64,000 bases of DNA from positions 1-64,000 of the forward strand of contig JAODTK010000965.1 of NCBI GenBank assembly GCA_026419785.1, read 5' to 3'. The notes beneath the pieces are model-generated. The model had not been told where the DNA came from. It searched no databases and worked only from the letters and a program-made list of their open reading frames with translations. The position numbers and the translations under genes are program-made. Positions 12,735 to 24,439 of the stretch are shown piece by piece (positions within the stretch are counted from its first letter, which is position 1; each line of letters begins with the position of its first letter). Source of the DNA: Sclerodactyla briareus. Taxonomy: Eukaryota > Echinodermata > Holothuroidea > Dendrochirotida > Sclerodactylidae.

Positions 12735-13160
12735 GTGGGGGGGGGGACACTGATGTACAAGCAGCTGACAAAGGATTCTGTCCGGGATGATCCTAGCAAA
12801 GACTTTGCCAGATATTGAGAGATTGTAACTATCTATTTGCAGTCCCGGTACTGATCACGGTCATCCCTTTCCAGGTTGATTGGAACAGTTATTCCTCTTT
12901 TTCCAGTCAGCTGTGGTGACCAAAAAAAACCCAAGTTGGGGGCTCAAAAAGAGCAGTATAGATATCTACAGCAACTTCAGGGCAGCCTGGCCACCAGGTC
13001 AGAGCATCTCTGGATGTATGCCACGGACCCCAGGAGCTTTCCCAGCCCTTCAATTGCTAATTAAAAATACCTTACGAGTTCCTCGATAGTAGGCATGTCA
13101 TATATACAGCGTTCGGTCACAGTGGGTTGCAACACCATCCTTCTAAATTCCCGAGCTCGG
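12735..13160 (-). mobile_element. LINE reverse transcriptase fragment, RTE-like type
   Basis: On the minus strand a diverged 'PTIEELVRYFLISN', then 'GKAPGVRGIHPEML' and a Gly-Gly-rich stretch (about 13.08-12.97 kb), is followed by 'TADWKK'-like sequence (about 12.9 kb) and 'SISGKVFARIIPDRI' (about 12.82-12.76 kb). These are the successive N-terminal RT blocks of a common invertebrate LINE family ('GKAPG.DGI..EMLK', 'DW..G.I.P..K', 'VPGKV.A.I'). Frameshifts separate the blocks. It is truncated at both ends. Confidence 0.7.
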
Positions 13161-13221
13161 GCGCCCTCCTGCCTCATACAAATCCTCAAAATACCCAGCA
13201 TAAATGTGGTGGGGGTAAATC

Positions 13222-13238
13222 ATAAATAATAATATAAT

Positions 13239-13276
<38 letters not shown>

Positions 13277-13315
13277 TAAGATAAATAAGAATAATAATAA
13301 TGAATCTGGCCGTCG
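13222..13315. repeat. (AAT)n microsatellite
   Basis: Nearly pure AAT/ATA repeats. Two further AAT tracts (15.15-15.18 and 15.67-15.77 kb) directly follow LINE 3' ends, so this one may be the tail of a third, otherwise lost, LINE copy. Confidence 0.85.
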
Positions 13316-13319
13316 CATG

Positions 13320-15182
13320 AGTGACGATTAGAAGGCATATGATACTAGTCCATAATTACGTGGATACTAGAAACCATGAGGCATGCACGGGTCGATCCAG
13401 AAATATGCACCTGGGTCCGAGAATCCATGAGAAATTGGTCAACCGCCCTCACCTTCAGAGTGAAACATCTGGGAAGATCAATATCACGTGTGGGATCTTC
13501 CCAGGGGATGCTCTTATTCACCCCTCCTGTTCTGTGTCCCTCAACCCACTCAGCCACATATTCCGGAATTTCCATCCAGGGATAACAAACTGACTCCCGG
13601 GCAGAAGATCAACCACCTCCTCTACATTGGAGGACTTGAAGCTGTTACGCTAAGAATGAGAAGAGATAAGGCACTAATTAACACAGTGCGAATCTTCAAC
13701 ACCGACATCGGCATGAAGTTGGCCTAGACAAATGTGCAGACAAATCATTCACCAGGGGAAGGATCAAGATAACCGACGGTCTCCAACTAAATGTAGGCAA
13801 GATCAGAGAAGTCCAAGGACGAAGGGTACAAGTACCCTCGGTTCTCCAGAACAGAGAATATGCAAGAGGAAGTGAAGGCTGGGGCGACGAACACATACAG
13901 AAAACGATTACGGCAAATGCTGAAATCGAAATGAATGGCCAGACAAGTACAAGCCATCAACACATACGCCCTACCAGTCATTAATACCACGGCTGGGGTC
14001 ATCACTTGGACACGAACGAAACTGACAGAATGGACCGGAAGAACAAGAAAAATGCGCTCACATGTCGGAAGGTCTCCATCCCGAGCAGATGTACACAGAC
14101 TCTATTCCCCAGGAAATGCGGAGGACGGGTCTAAGAGAGGTCCGAGCATCAGTGAACATTGAGTGTGCAGCACACTCGAGAGACGTGTAAACGAAGAGGG
14201 ATAGTGACCCCCTGCTAGCCGCTGTGGCCAACTCAGATGGGAGTAGGACAGGACAAATAAACCCACCAACGACCAGGAAAAACTACCAAACACTTACTGG
14301 TTGCAAGAATACCGGGGTGAATGGCTGCAGAAACAAAGGACTGGTCAAGACTCAGAGAGGTGGAAGATGTGACGAATTATGATTTCGCTTACAGATGGAC
14401 CACATGCACAGGCTGAAGATTGAGACCGAAGCACTAATAACCGCTGCGCAGGACCAATGCCTCAACAACCAAGCACCATCGAGCCAGAATACTCGTACCT
14501 CCAATGCATTCAAAGTGAAGAATGTGCAATGAGGCAAATGAGACTGTAAGCCACTAACAACGGCATGTCAGAAATCGGGCCGGATCCATGAACCTGAAAA
14601 GGCATAATGACGTAGCCGCTGCCATTGCCACCAGAAAAATCTGCCGCACTACGACATACCACACAACAAGTTACGTAGCTTCACGAACCAAAGCCCAGGG
14701 GAAGAGAATGAGAGGAGTCAAATCCTTGGGATTTCGAAATAAGAACAGACAGGGTCATAACAGCCCAGAAGACCTGACCTGGTATCGTCGACAAAGAGAC
14801 TGAATATGCGACAATAGTAGATGTAGCAGTCCGTACGATACCAAATAGTCCGGAAGGAACGAGAAAAGTCGGCAAGTACCGGATCTGAAAACTCGAACTA
14901 CAGAGGGGATTGTGGACGTGAAAGCCAGAGTGGGACTTGTAGTGATCGGTGCACTAGGAGCTACCAAACCCAGAATTGAATCGACACATACTGAGCAACC
15001 TGGTAATCACGAAGTCGAAACCTTCTCATAAAGCCGCACTCATAGGGTACCCGCGCACATACTCCGACGAACACCTAGACCTCCCCGAATCCGGGGGGAT
15101 CGAGGTCAAGGAAGAAGAATAGATACACCAACCAAGAGAGTTGTGAGGAGAATGTAAATAATAATAAATAACTAATAATAAT
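13320..15182 (+). mobile_element. R4/Dong-like LINE, 5' truncated and degenerate
   Basis: Plus-strand order: RT core 'RNWSTAL', 'GIFPGDALIHP' (GIFQGDxLSPLLF block, about 13.50 kb), 'INHLLYIGGL' (YxDD box with both Asp replaced, about 13.61-13.64 kb), 'REYARG', 'VQAINTYALPVI' (13.94-13.98 kb), 'RADVHRLYSP' (14.09-14.12 kb), a Gly-Gly-Arg-Gly-Leu relic, a Cys/His-rich relic about 14.56-14.66 kb, and the C-terminal 'VKARVGLVVIGALGATKP' (14.92-14.97 kb). It ends in an AAT tail (15148-15182). The order matches LINEs with a C-terminal zinc knuckle and restriction-like endonuclease. Many frameshifts and the lost YxDD make it inactive. The exact clade is remembered, not computed. Confidence 0.8.
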
Positions 15183-15183
15183 T

Positions 15184-15768
15184 ATCATCTCCCTGGCTAA
15201 GAACCATCCGATGCGGTAATGGAGACGATGGAGAAGTGTTGTCGACTGCGACAATACGCCTGACAGGATCATAGCTGCGAGAAGACCCGACCTAATCGTC
15301 CTGGACAAACAGGAAAAAAACACACCACGATGATAGATGTTGCAGTCCCCAAACGATAAGAACTACAAGGACAAGGAACAAGAGAAAATAGAAAAACCAA
15401 GACCTGAGGCTTGAAACAGCGTCTGTGGAACACCAGAGCGGAAGTGGTCCCAGTGTGATGAGGGGTACCGTGGGCGGGTCAGCCACCAACCTGGAAAGCC
15501 CTTGATAAGATCCGGGAATTTTCCATGACACCAAACCAACAATTCAAGCAAGCGATCCGCGGAAGCGACCACATACTAGAAGGGTACTTGAGCTCCCAGA
15601 ATTCGGGTAGGATTTCCGAGGTCAAGGCCAGATGGAGGAAGTACAACTGAACGGAAGTGGTGGTTTGGAGAGAAGAATATAATAATAATAAAAAAAACCT
15701 AACTAAATTGCCCGAATATCAAATAATTAATAATAATTAATAAGAATAATAATAATAATAATAGTAAA
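15184..15768 (+). mobile_element. Second 3' end of the same LINE family
   Basis: Directly after the AAT tail of the previous copy, the C-terminal region repeats in diverged form: 'PDLIVLDKQEK', an Asp-Val-Ala-Val-Pro block, 'VWNTRAEVVPVV' (about 15.43 kb) and a final 'LELPEFG' (about 15.59 kb). It again ends in an AAT-rich tail (15668-15768). Only the last 600 bases are present. The head-to-tail position inside or next to an AAT tail suggests insertion at the older copy's tail. Confidence 0.75.
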
Positions 15769-15769
15769 A

Positions 15770-16620
15770 GTCTTGTGAAGCGCAGAATCCAGAAACATCT
15801 GATCAATGCGTGCCAGGGTAAAAGGAGGAAAAGTCCTGGAAGGTGCTAAACGATTGGAGAGAACGTAGGTTGAATGGTAGGCTGTTCCAGAGGAGTGATC
15901 CATTGCGAGAGATGGGCACGGTCTCCGTATGTCGAAGTTCGAGATCGTGGAACTTCCAGGAGATCATGTGGTATTGGGATTGAGACGGGCGAGATTGTGA
16001 CCTTTGCCGTAGGAGGGAGAGAGGTAGACATGTGTGCCGGTCTTAACGGCACAGAACGTGAGGCAGAGGATGTTATATTTGATTCAGTACGCACCCGGAT
16101 GGAGAGAGATTTTAAAATTGTTGTAATGTGATCTGATCCGAGCGAGTTTGTGACATTTCCTCGCAGCGGTATTCTGGAGACGCTGTGGGTCGGTTAATCG
16201 AGGATGAAGGAAGACCATGTAGTAGAGAGTAACTATAGTCGAGTCAGCTGGTTATACCGCTAAACAATATTGCTGTGGAATTATCCAGGTATTCCTCCAG
16301 CTGAATGATCTGCCGCAGTTGGAAGAGATTATGTTTTTTTTTTTACAATATGATCTGCACGCCATTGTAAGAGAGCTATCCAGGTCTTAGTCCCAGGTTA
16401 CGGATAATGACGTTTGTATGTTTCGTTACCAATTCTTAGATCGCATGGTGCGGGGGTTCGGAATCTGAGTAGGTGTTGTCGTTGGTAAAACTTGTCGTAT
16501 GAGGAAGATGGTTCTGCAAGAAAGGCCCCACATGTCTACATCACAAAAATAGCATTGTTGCCACTAATCAATCCCCCACAGACAATTCCCATAGTAATGG
16601 AAGTAGTTACTTTAAAGTCC
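15770..16620. other. Unassigned, possibly repeat-derived
   Basis: GC-richer than its surroundings, with one 85-codon plus-strand open frame (15874-16131) that I do not recognise. Its position in a LINE cluster and its composition suggest a diverged interspersed repeat, but there is no second copy in the window to prove it. Confidence 0.3.
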
Positions 16621-16639
16621 ATTATGACATACTCCTGAT

Positions 16640-17962
16640 TTTGTATTAACAGAATGTAACTCGCTTGTGTGGCGGGGGATCTCAGTTCGGCTTTTGACAC
16701 CATTGTTCATGACATTCTTCTTGAAAGCTCTCGATCTCAGGTTGGGATATCTTCCCAATTTTTGAGCTAGTTCACTTCATATCTTGAGAGAGCACACAGC
16801 AGTGATGGTGCAAAAGAAACTATCCAATACATTTTCAACTAACCTTGAGAGTACCCCAAGGACTTGCCTAGGACCAGTCCTTTTACCAATCGAGTTGCAC
16901 AAGTGATTCACATTATTGAACGTCATTTGCCGAATGCTCACGCCACGCCGATGACCACCACTTATACATTGGGCTGAAGCCTGGTTCAAGCGGAAGTGAG
17001 GGACTGTTATGAATCATCTGAGAAACTGTATTTCTGACAAACAGGGGAGGCTGTCCGATAAGTTAAAAAACAATGACAATAAACACTGAATTTACATTCT
17101 TGTAGGTCCTCGACATTTGCAGAATGTTAATATTCAGGGTGTTTATGTGGTCGATGCATCATAACGTCCGTCTACAAGAGTACGTAATCTAGGTTCATTT
17201 TCGATCGAACACTCTCATGACGCATGCAATATCAGGTGTGTAGCACCTTATTATCATCTCACAATATTGCTCGTATTGGTAATTATCTCACTAGTCGATT
17301 TGACTTTGCAATAGTTTATTGTATGGCTCTTCATCGTACTTAATTACAAGCTCCAGCGGATACGAATTCGGCTGCTAGACTAAGTCCTGTCGATTCATAA
17401 GTACGAGCATTACACTGGCTCCTATCCAGTTGCACTGGTTACCAGTTTAGCTCCGTATCCGTTTTTAAAAGTTTTGTTAATTTTGTTTTTATTAAAATTC
17501 TGCATTATGGCTCCTAATTATCTCGAGGATAACATCGAAGTTTGCCATAACAGTACCTATCGTTTCAGATCACAAGAGGTTACAATCTAATTTCCCTAGA
17601 TCAAGTGCACGTCGTTTGGTGGCCGTGCCTTCCTGTTTATGTCCTAGACTTTGGAAATTCCTTCGTTGCCGTTCGATCCGCAGCATAAGTGGATGGCTTT
17701 AAGAGAGACTTGAAAACGTAACCTTTCACCTCAGTTTTCGAGAGATGTTTTTCATATTTTGACCTTTGTATTTTTAATTTTGTTATTTCCTCAGCTTTTT
17801 AGGCTAGCTTGTATCGATGTAACCTCGTTTCGAAGTATTTCACCAATTTAACACAGCTTTTAAATATTTTAAATGTAAATTTGAATTTGATAGAAAAAAT
17901 ATGAGTTAATATAATCCGTTTCTCATGAAATAATGCAAAGTTGATTTGATTTGAATTGATTG
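16640..17962 (+). mobile_element. L2-like LINE 3' half, degenerate
   Basis: The plus strand reads 'DLSSAFDTIVHDILLE' from 16678 (RT motif with catalytic Asp), then a diverged 'VPQGLCLGPVLF' (about 16.85 kb). A long decayed middle follows, then 'LQRIRIRLLD'-type (QRVQNAAARL block, about 17.36 kb), a 'HWLPV' relic (about 17.44 kb), 'MAPNYLEDNI' (about 17.51 kb), and a 'GGRAFLFMSQTLEIPSLP' relic (about 17.62-17.67 kb). The 3' end carries a short TTGATTTGATTTGAATTGAT repeat (17941-17962), the kind of tail seen in L2-group elements. Frameshifts throughout. Confidence 0.75.
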
Positions 17963-20385
17963 TCCATCTTCAAGGTATTTCGAGCTACTGCTCTTTCTTT
18001 CTATTTCCCTACTGCTGTCATGATCAATATTTGCACGAATTTGGTACCTGGTTTCGATAAGCTGGCTGCGTAAGTTGTTATTTAGTGTACTTGAGATTTT
18101 TGATGGATTGCATCTAAGGATTTGGGAAAAAATCCCTGAAATTTCCTACATTGTTTTTTAAAATTTTCAGGGCATCTACAAATCGATAAACACCGCAAGT
18201 TGAATTTGTCAAGAATAAGTGAGCTGAAATGCATATAAATTAGGCAGCGCAGCGACATGCTTGAGTAATAACGCACCACTTAAAGTTCGAGAAATCCGAT
18301 GGCCTAAAATTGGAAATAAGGTACAAGAGTTATTTCAATTCAGCTATTATTTTTGTTCGAAGTTTGCTAATTAGCGTTGACATATCAGTAAAACGTTTTT
18401 TTTTTCTATAGGCTTGAGGATAGCCCTATTCCAGACAAGAATAACCGTCCGATGCGCAATATTTTCCAACGTTCGCATATTTGGCAATAACCTTCCTGGT
18501 ATTCAAGTGAATATAGCATTTCTAGTGTGTTGCTATGTGATCCCCCATATGACTTGTGGACTCTGGTTAATTACCTTAACGGGTTCAACTAAAGTTCACG
18601 TATCGGTATTTTTGCTTTACTTAGATATTCAGCCATGACCCCCTTTATAGTGTATTTGAATGCTGTAGTTATGCTACGTTCGTTATTGAACATGTATTTC
18701 AAAACGGTGTTTTCTGTATTTGCTCTATTTAATTTAGTTCTATATATTTACAACTCCCCCTAAACCAAATATTAGTTAGAGTGATAAATTGTTGTACTTG
18801 ATCTCCATTTTTCGGCTTTTTGAGCAATCTGCCTGCAGTACAGCCTATGAGCAACATCTGTTCATTTGTAACGTGTAGTTAAAATTATGGTTCCTTGTTC
18901 ACCATAAAAAAAAACGTTCATCGCCTGCTAATATACGTCTATTGAATGATTCATATGAGATATTGAAATCAATCATGGTAATTGTGTTGATGGTCTTTGC
19001 ATTCTATGTGAAGATAGAGACCTAGTATAAAATGCTATGCAATATTTATGTTACAAGTAGCTGGACCAATTTACAATTGTGTACAAGGATAAATTTCAAA
19101 TCAATATTCCTCACCTGGATCTGTGGTGTTGGGTAAGAGACGTAGACATTTTTGTGTGTGTGAATCAGATGGTTGCAGCAATATGACCTGCGGCCGTAAA
19201 AAAAACTGACTGGCACTTCAATTGCAAAGTGCAGTGGCCAGTTCTGTTCTAACACAATTCCCATTACAACCATAGAAATTAACGAAGCATGCCTCTTATC
19301 CTTGAGGGCGAATGAGGACTGATTTGTCAGTACATAACAATATGCTAACCTCCCTGAATACATGCACCGAATCTCAGGTACTTACTATATATTGAATTTT
19401 CGATCGCCATCTTGGTTATGCTCTTAGACCCATTTGATTACTCATTTAGATATCAATACTATAAATAATTCCTCATAACTAAAAACATGTATTTGGACAT
19501 CTGTTTTTACTCAAGCTAAACTGTCCAGAAATATATACATCATTGGATGCGCTATTTTCATCATTTTTGTGCGCCAATGTTGGTTTCATGTCATGAGAAG
19601 CTCGGTCACTTGATTGAATTTCATGTCCCTTGAAACATAGCCGAAAATGACTTACAAAAAATCGGTGTATTCCAAAAATACGCGACTGTTTGACTGTATA
19701 TGAATATGGTGGCTACCCATTCAAGTTTTCAACAAATCGATCTTGTTGGCTGCACTCCTACCAAGGCGGGTGTAGGGCCTGGGCAGAAAAAAATGCAATT
19801 CCGGACACAGAAGCTAGACCTAGATTGACCGTTTCTTCGGAACACTCCCACTCTGTAGTATCGGGCACATTCAACAAGGAAAATGGCGGAATGTGAATAA
19901 CGATAAAATAGAAAAGTGTGTTCCTGAAGTAACTGATCTTTTGGCAGTCATCAGAAACCCAGACGAAAGCACAGACGCGAATTACGCGGGAAGAACCACC
20001 CCCCGTAAGACTATTTCTGCCATACATTATATTAGCAGAAATTTGTTGCACTAATGTTAAGAACAAAGCAAACGAGGAGAAGGATGCTCCCGTCTAAACA
20101 ACAATTCGACCATGTGAACTTCTTAAGATCATTGGGCTTATTCCTAACTTATTCATATGTTGTCCCAGGTGTCCTGGGTATGCTACTGCAGTGCTAGAAT
20201 GAAACACAACTCAGGCTCTTTCATAGGAACATTATGATGGGCCTATAGTACTTTCCTCGCGATTTGAATAGATTCTATTACAAACAAGACTGAGCTATCA
20301 TCTGACCGGCCGTTTCAGTGTATGCTCGTGTATTGGTGAGGGGTTTTACATTGACATTATATAATATCTCGTTCTATATACACGC
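17963..20385. other. No recognisable feature
   Basis: AT-rich unique-looking DNA. Open frames of 65-105 codons on both strands show no motifs, codon pattern or flanking splice signals that I can defend. Confidence 0.5.
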
Positions 20386-20389
20386 TTTT

Positions 20390-20635
20390 CCACGCCGAAG
20401 ACAGGCTCAAAGCGAGCTTTACGGATATTACCACGGCCATTTAGTGACTTGTCACACCCGTTACTATATAGCACGCACCTCTCGCTTGTTCTCTCCGACG
20501 CACCATCCAGTACGTCGCTTCATCGTGTCCCCCGGGGGACGTCCCAATAGGGCTGCAACATACGGCGCTCGCTACTCTTTACAATTCACCTCACAAGGTA
20601 ACCAATTAACACGTGGGTGGCGCGACTGTTGACTG
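20390..20635 (+). repeat. SINE-like 'GCGCTTTACAGA' repeat, copy 1
   Basis: Collinear with 30695-31030: a CAAAGCG(A/C)GCTTTAC box, then GATATTACC, then a GTGACTYGTCACACCCG block, then CCCGGGGGAC with CAATAGGGC, and a CACAAGGTA-ACC end. This belongs to a widespread invertebrate interspersed repeat type known to me only by sequence memory. No A/B box was clearly found. Confidence 0.65.
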
Positions 20636-20884
20636 AATAAGGCTAGAAAGATAACTCTCGCAGCCGTTTAGGTAGTTCGTCTATGTCGGGTTTTTCTCTG
20701 CCTTCTCCTTGGTAATTCGAATTTCAAGAGTGAGAAAACTTGAACAGATTTAGGAGCATTTGACCTGATGTGCACTGGGAGTTAGAGTTGTACCGTAGTG
20801 AACGGATGGTGAAGTGAACAGGCGCACCGGCCCACTACACCCGCTCAGACACTACATACTACACACCGTTCGTATCTGTATGCG

Positions 20885-21100
20885 TCACCCCCCCCCCCCC
20901 AAAAAAAAACAACAGCAGGAAATCATGGGAAAGGAATGGGACGCAAATTGTTCATTGTGCGAGTACATGTGTCGAACGTGTTTGTGGTGAGATTTGGTAT
21001 GGACAAGGGCGGCGATCATGGGGGGGGGGGGGGGGGGGGGGGCGGCGTTCCGCAATATTTGGTTGGGGGACGCAATTTGCATTTGGTCCCCCCCCCCGGG
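20885..21100. repeat. C and G homopolymer cluster
   Basis: A C run (20887-20900), an A run, a G run of about 22 (21020-21042) and another C run (about 21091-21099) lie within 215 bases. Gly-rich or Pro-rich open frames here are artefacts. The G run could form quadruplex DNA. Confidence 0.75.
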
Positions 21101-21566
21101 TATCGTATTGGTCGGTAGTGTCCGACACATGATGTGGGCCTGTGCAAACACTGATGATGTTCCTTAACAAAAAATGCCTGACAAAAACTTCACTTTGGGA
21201 GGATTTCTGATATAATAGCATGAAAGAAGGGTTCTCCTTCAACCTATTCGTTTGCATAAGAATTTGTTTCGTTCATTGGACGTTGTTCGATGTCCTGATA
21301 GGGGAACCAGTTAGTTAAAATAAAAAAACAAACAACAAATCGCTATCTGAGTGCAAGGAGGTTGAGGCGACGGGGGTAAGTCTTACAACTGGCGGGGACT
21401 GTGATTTGTTTTCGGCAAATATCTGATGACGGATCAGTTGCCTCAATTAGGGTTTCCTGAGAAAGTTAAGCTGAGTTTGGCTCATTTTCACATCCCACTA
21501 CAATGGTAGTGTCGGTGAAATTTTGCTTGTTCACGATCGTGTCAGTTCCATCCCCGTTTGGGCTAG

Positions 21567-21839
21567 CGGTGGCGTACGCACGGGGAAGGGGGGGGGGTTG
21601 GGGTCAGAACCCCTTCCATGACCCGATTGATCAGTAAATTTTTAACACAAAACTGAGTTTTGCAGTTCAGAGAAGTTTTGGAGCAGTTATTTAGCAAATA
21701 TGGAAGCAGCAGTGTGCTAGGGCCAATAATTGTACTTATTGTCAATAGGGAGGATGAAGAACCATTATGAGGGCGCACTTCCTTAGGTTCCGACCTCGAA
21801 CCACCCTTCCCCAATGACAAATCTCTGCGTACGCTACTG
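21567..21839. mobile_element. 273-bp hAT MITE
   Basis: Terminal inverted repeats: left CGGTGGCGTACGCA, right TGCGTACGCTACTG, whose complement is CAGTAGCGTACGCA. Flanks read TGGGCTAG on the left and GTGCTAGG on the right, a probable target duplication of 7-8 bases with one mismatch. A G run sits just inside the left end, and GGGGTCAGAACCCCTTCC just after it matches the paired GGGG/CCCC pattern of the other hAT elements here. Confidence 0.7.
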
Positions 21840-22079
21840 GTGCTAGGAATCCACCGGTAGGCACGCGTGATGGAGTTGTTTGGGAAACACTCTTTTGACA
21901 TTTTTGTAAATAGTATCGACAATTCTTAATAAGGTTATTTCTTGACCCTTTCTCTTAATTTTGATCCAAAATGTCTTACCGGATTTTGGCTTCATTATCT
22001 CGCAGCACGAGCTCAAGGAGGAAATTTTGGAAAACCGCATTGGTGTTAATTTAATCCAGGACATTCCTCTTTATTTAAA

Positions 22080-23075
22080 TCTTATTTGCTACTGAAAGCT
22101 TTCCAACTTTATCAAGCCTATTACTACTCGATAGTATTATACTGAAGATACAAGCCCATACAATTGACAAGACACTACCTCCAGGCATAATACGTTTCTT
22201 TTTGCACAACTCCCTGTGAGATATACTTGATCAAGTTATTTCTTCCGGTTGATGCCTCTTCCCTTTCCTCTACAGTAATTCTCACTACCTTACTACCCCA
22301 TAACTTGACCGAGTCAATTGTATCACAAATGCTGTCCTCAGTGTAACGCTCCTCAGTCTAAACCTAGGTCAAGCTATTTCTCTTATGCCTGCTTCAGTTC
22401 CCTACAGTAACCACTGGAGGTAGACCATCAAGTTGCGTCTTCTCGCTCATTCCTGGACCCTTTTGCTAACACAGACTAATCCCTATAGACTTGATGCAAA
22501 GTCCACTTCCTCCTTAAAACCCCTGATGCTGTTTGTCTCCAAACTAGACTATAACATAATCATGTCATTTCTTCAGGCCACGTGCTGCTTCTCAGCCTGT
22601 ACGGGACAGCAGCTAACCCCTACACTTGCTCAATTACTTCCATTGTTGATACTTGCTACCCCGCCTATACAACTGATCAAGTCATTTCCGAGACTGCTTA
22701 CACATCTTAATGATATGTTTTCTATCACACATATGCTGTATTAAGTTGTCGCAGTGTCTGTACTTGATCATGTCTTTTTCGTTAGACATAGTGCTATCCC
22801 CACTACAAACCATTACCTTGGCCCAAGTTCATTTTATCATGACTACCGTTATCTAGCCTATACACTTTGAATCAAGTCATTTTCCTCCTGTCCTGATGCT
22901 ACTTCTCTTTGCTAGAGCTCACTCAGTTGATGATCAAGTCACCTTCATCATGCTTGATAGTGTACCCTGTCAAAGCTGGCCACAAGTCCCAAACAATAGA
23001 GTTGCCTTTCCCATGTCCACTTTGCGGCGCGGAACAACAAGATGAGACCAAGTCACCTTTCATCAGCAGTTTGTA
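22080..23075 (+). repeat. Degenerate minisatellite, about 65-bp unit
   Basis: The phrase TTGATCAAGTCATTTC and close variants recurs near 22229, 22300, 22369, 22427, 22490, 22556, 22675, 22764, 22870, 22933 and 23047. Most spacings are 55-70 bases, or about twice that where a unit has decayed. Between them are variants of CTGATGCTACTTCTC and CTATACACTTG. An open frame of about 100 codons inside (22433-22744) follows the repeat and is not taken as a gene. Confidence 0.7.
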
Positions 23076-23219
23076 TTTTCACATACTACTAGATTTTCTT
23101 ATGTTGTCTCTTCGTTCTCACTTGCCCAGGAGTATCCTCACCTCATCTTTTTGTACATGTTCAGATCCTGGGAGAAAATTGAAAAAAAAAAAAATAGCAG
23201 CACGTCACTCTCGCTCATA

Positions 23220-24435
23220 AGTTGAAAAAAGAGACCAACATGCCCCAATTCCTCACATGCTACATATCTCACAAATTGATCCTTTCTAGAAATTATGAAA
23301 AATTCATGGAATTCGCAAAATTAGCAATCAGAGAGGGACTGACGCCCAGTCACCTTCCAATGTTGCACCTGAGCGAAACGGTGATTCACAATGCGGAGGT
23401 TAGGTCTGTTTTATATTGTCCATGAACGAACATCATGCATGAGTATTTCAGGTTGTTGCACGATTGTCCTTTGGTTGCATACGAATAGACGGACATTGAC
23501 TTTCTAATTCAGTAGTTTGAGGCAAGGATTTTGACCAATCAAAAAAAACTTTAGCTACGAATTCCTGATTGCTTAAGAATTGCAAGAATTGACTGTTAGA
23601 ACTGAAAAGAACTGTTATCAGGAATCAGTTGAAAACTTCAGGAACTTATCACGATTCAACTAAAACCTGTTATTTAATAAATTTTCAGCAATTCTGAAGA
23701 ATCTTTGTGGAATATGAACATAAGTTATTGTCAATTCCACAGCTTTTGTATGCTCTGCTCTGCCTATCAAAGAATTAGACCATAAGTTCTCACTGGTGAG
23801 CAGTTTATGCTACACAGATCAATAGATTCCACGGTGTGATGTTAATTGTCAACCCTTTGTCAGAATTAATTAACCATTGCACCCTTATACACTGAAAAAT
23901 CCCCCACAGGATAGACAACAAAATGTGTTTCCTAAATACAATCTTAAAGAAGGACAAGGTAACGATCAATATGAGAGGGGAAGTTTACCGTCACAGAGAG
24001 CATAAATAAAGTAGGATAAAATTTTGACCTCAGAAACAACATTTCTGGTCAGAGGTCATATGATCAGCAACATCAACAGGACAATTTTCATGGATGTTTA
24101 TAAAAATGTATGTGAATGTAAACCAAATGCCGCTGATATAACTCAGATAAGACAGATAATATGCTCCGATCTCAATATATTATTTTTAGTTTGGGAACAA
24201 CTGCTCCAGGAGTTCTACACACTAATCATATCCATGATTATTGAACATGACCCCCCCCCCTCAAAAAAAAAAGAAGGATCCATCTGTCCTCTTTCTCTCA
24301 TTATTGGCATCCCACCTTAAGATCAGATGAAGTATAGGCAACACAATTGCACATCTATAAATTACGACTTTGAAATGTTAATCCTTGTGAACAACACAAA
24401 CTAATTAAAGAGCCACCGGTTTGTCCCAATTTACG
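23220..24435. other. No recognisable feature
   Basis: AT-rich sequence leading into the tandem array. It contains short C and A runs (24250-24271) and no supportable gene. Confidence 0.5.
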
Positions 24436-24439
24436 ACCG

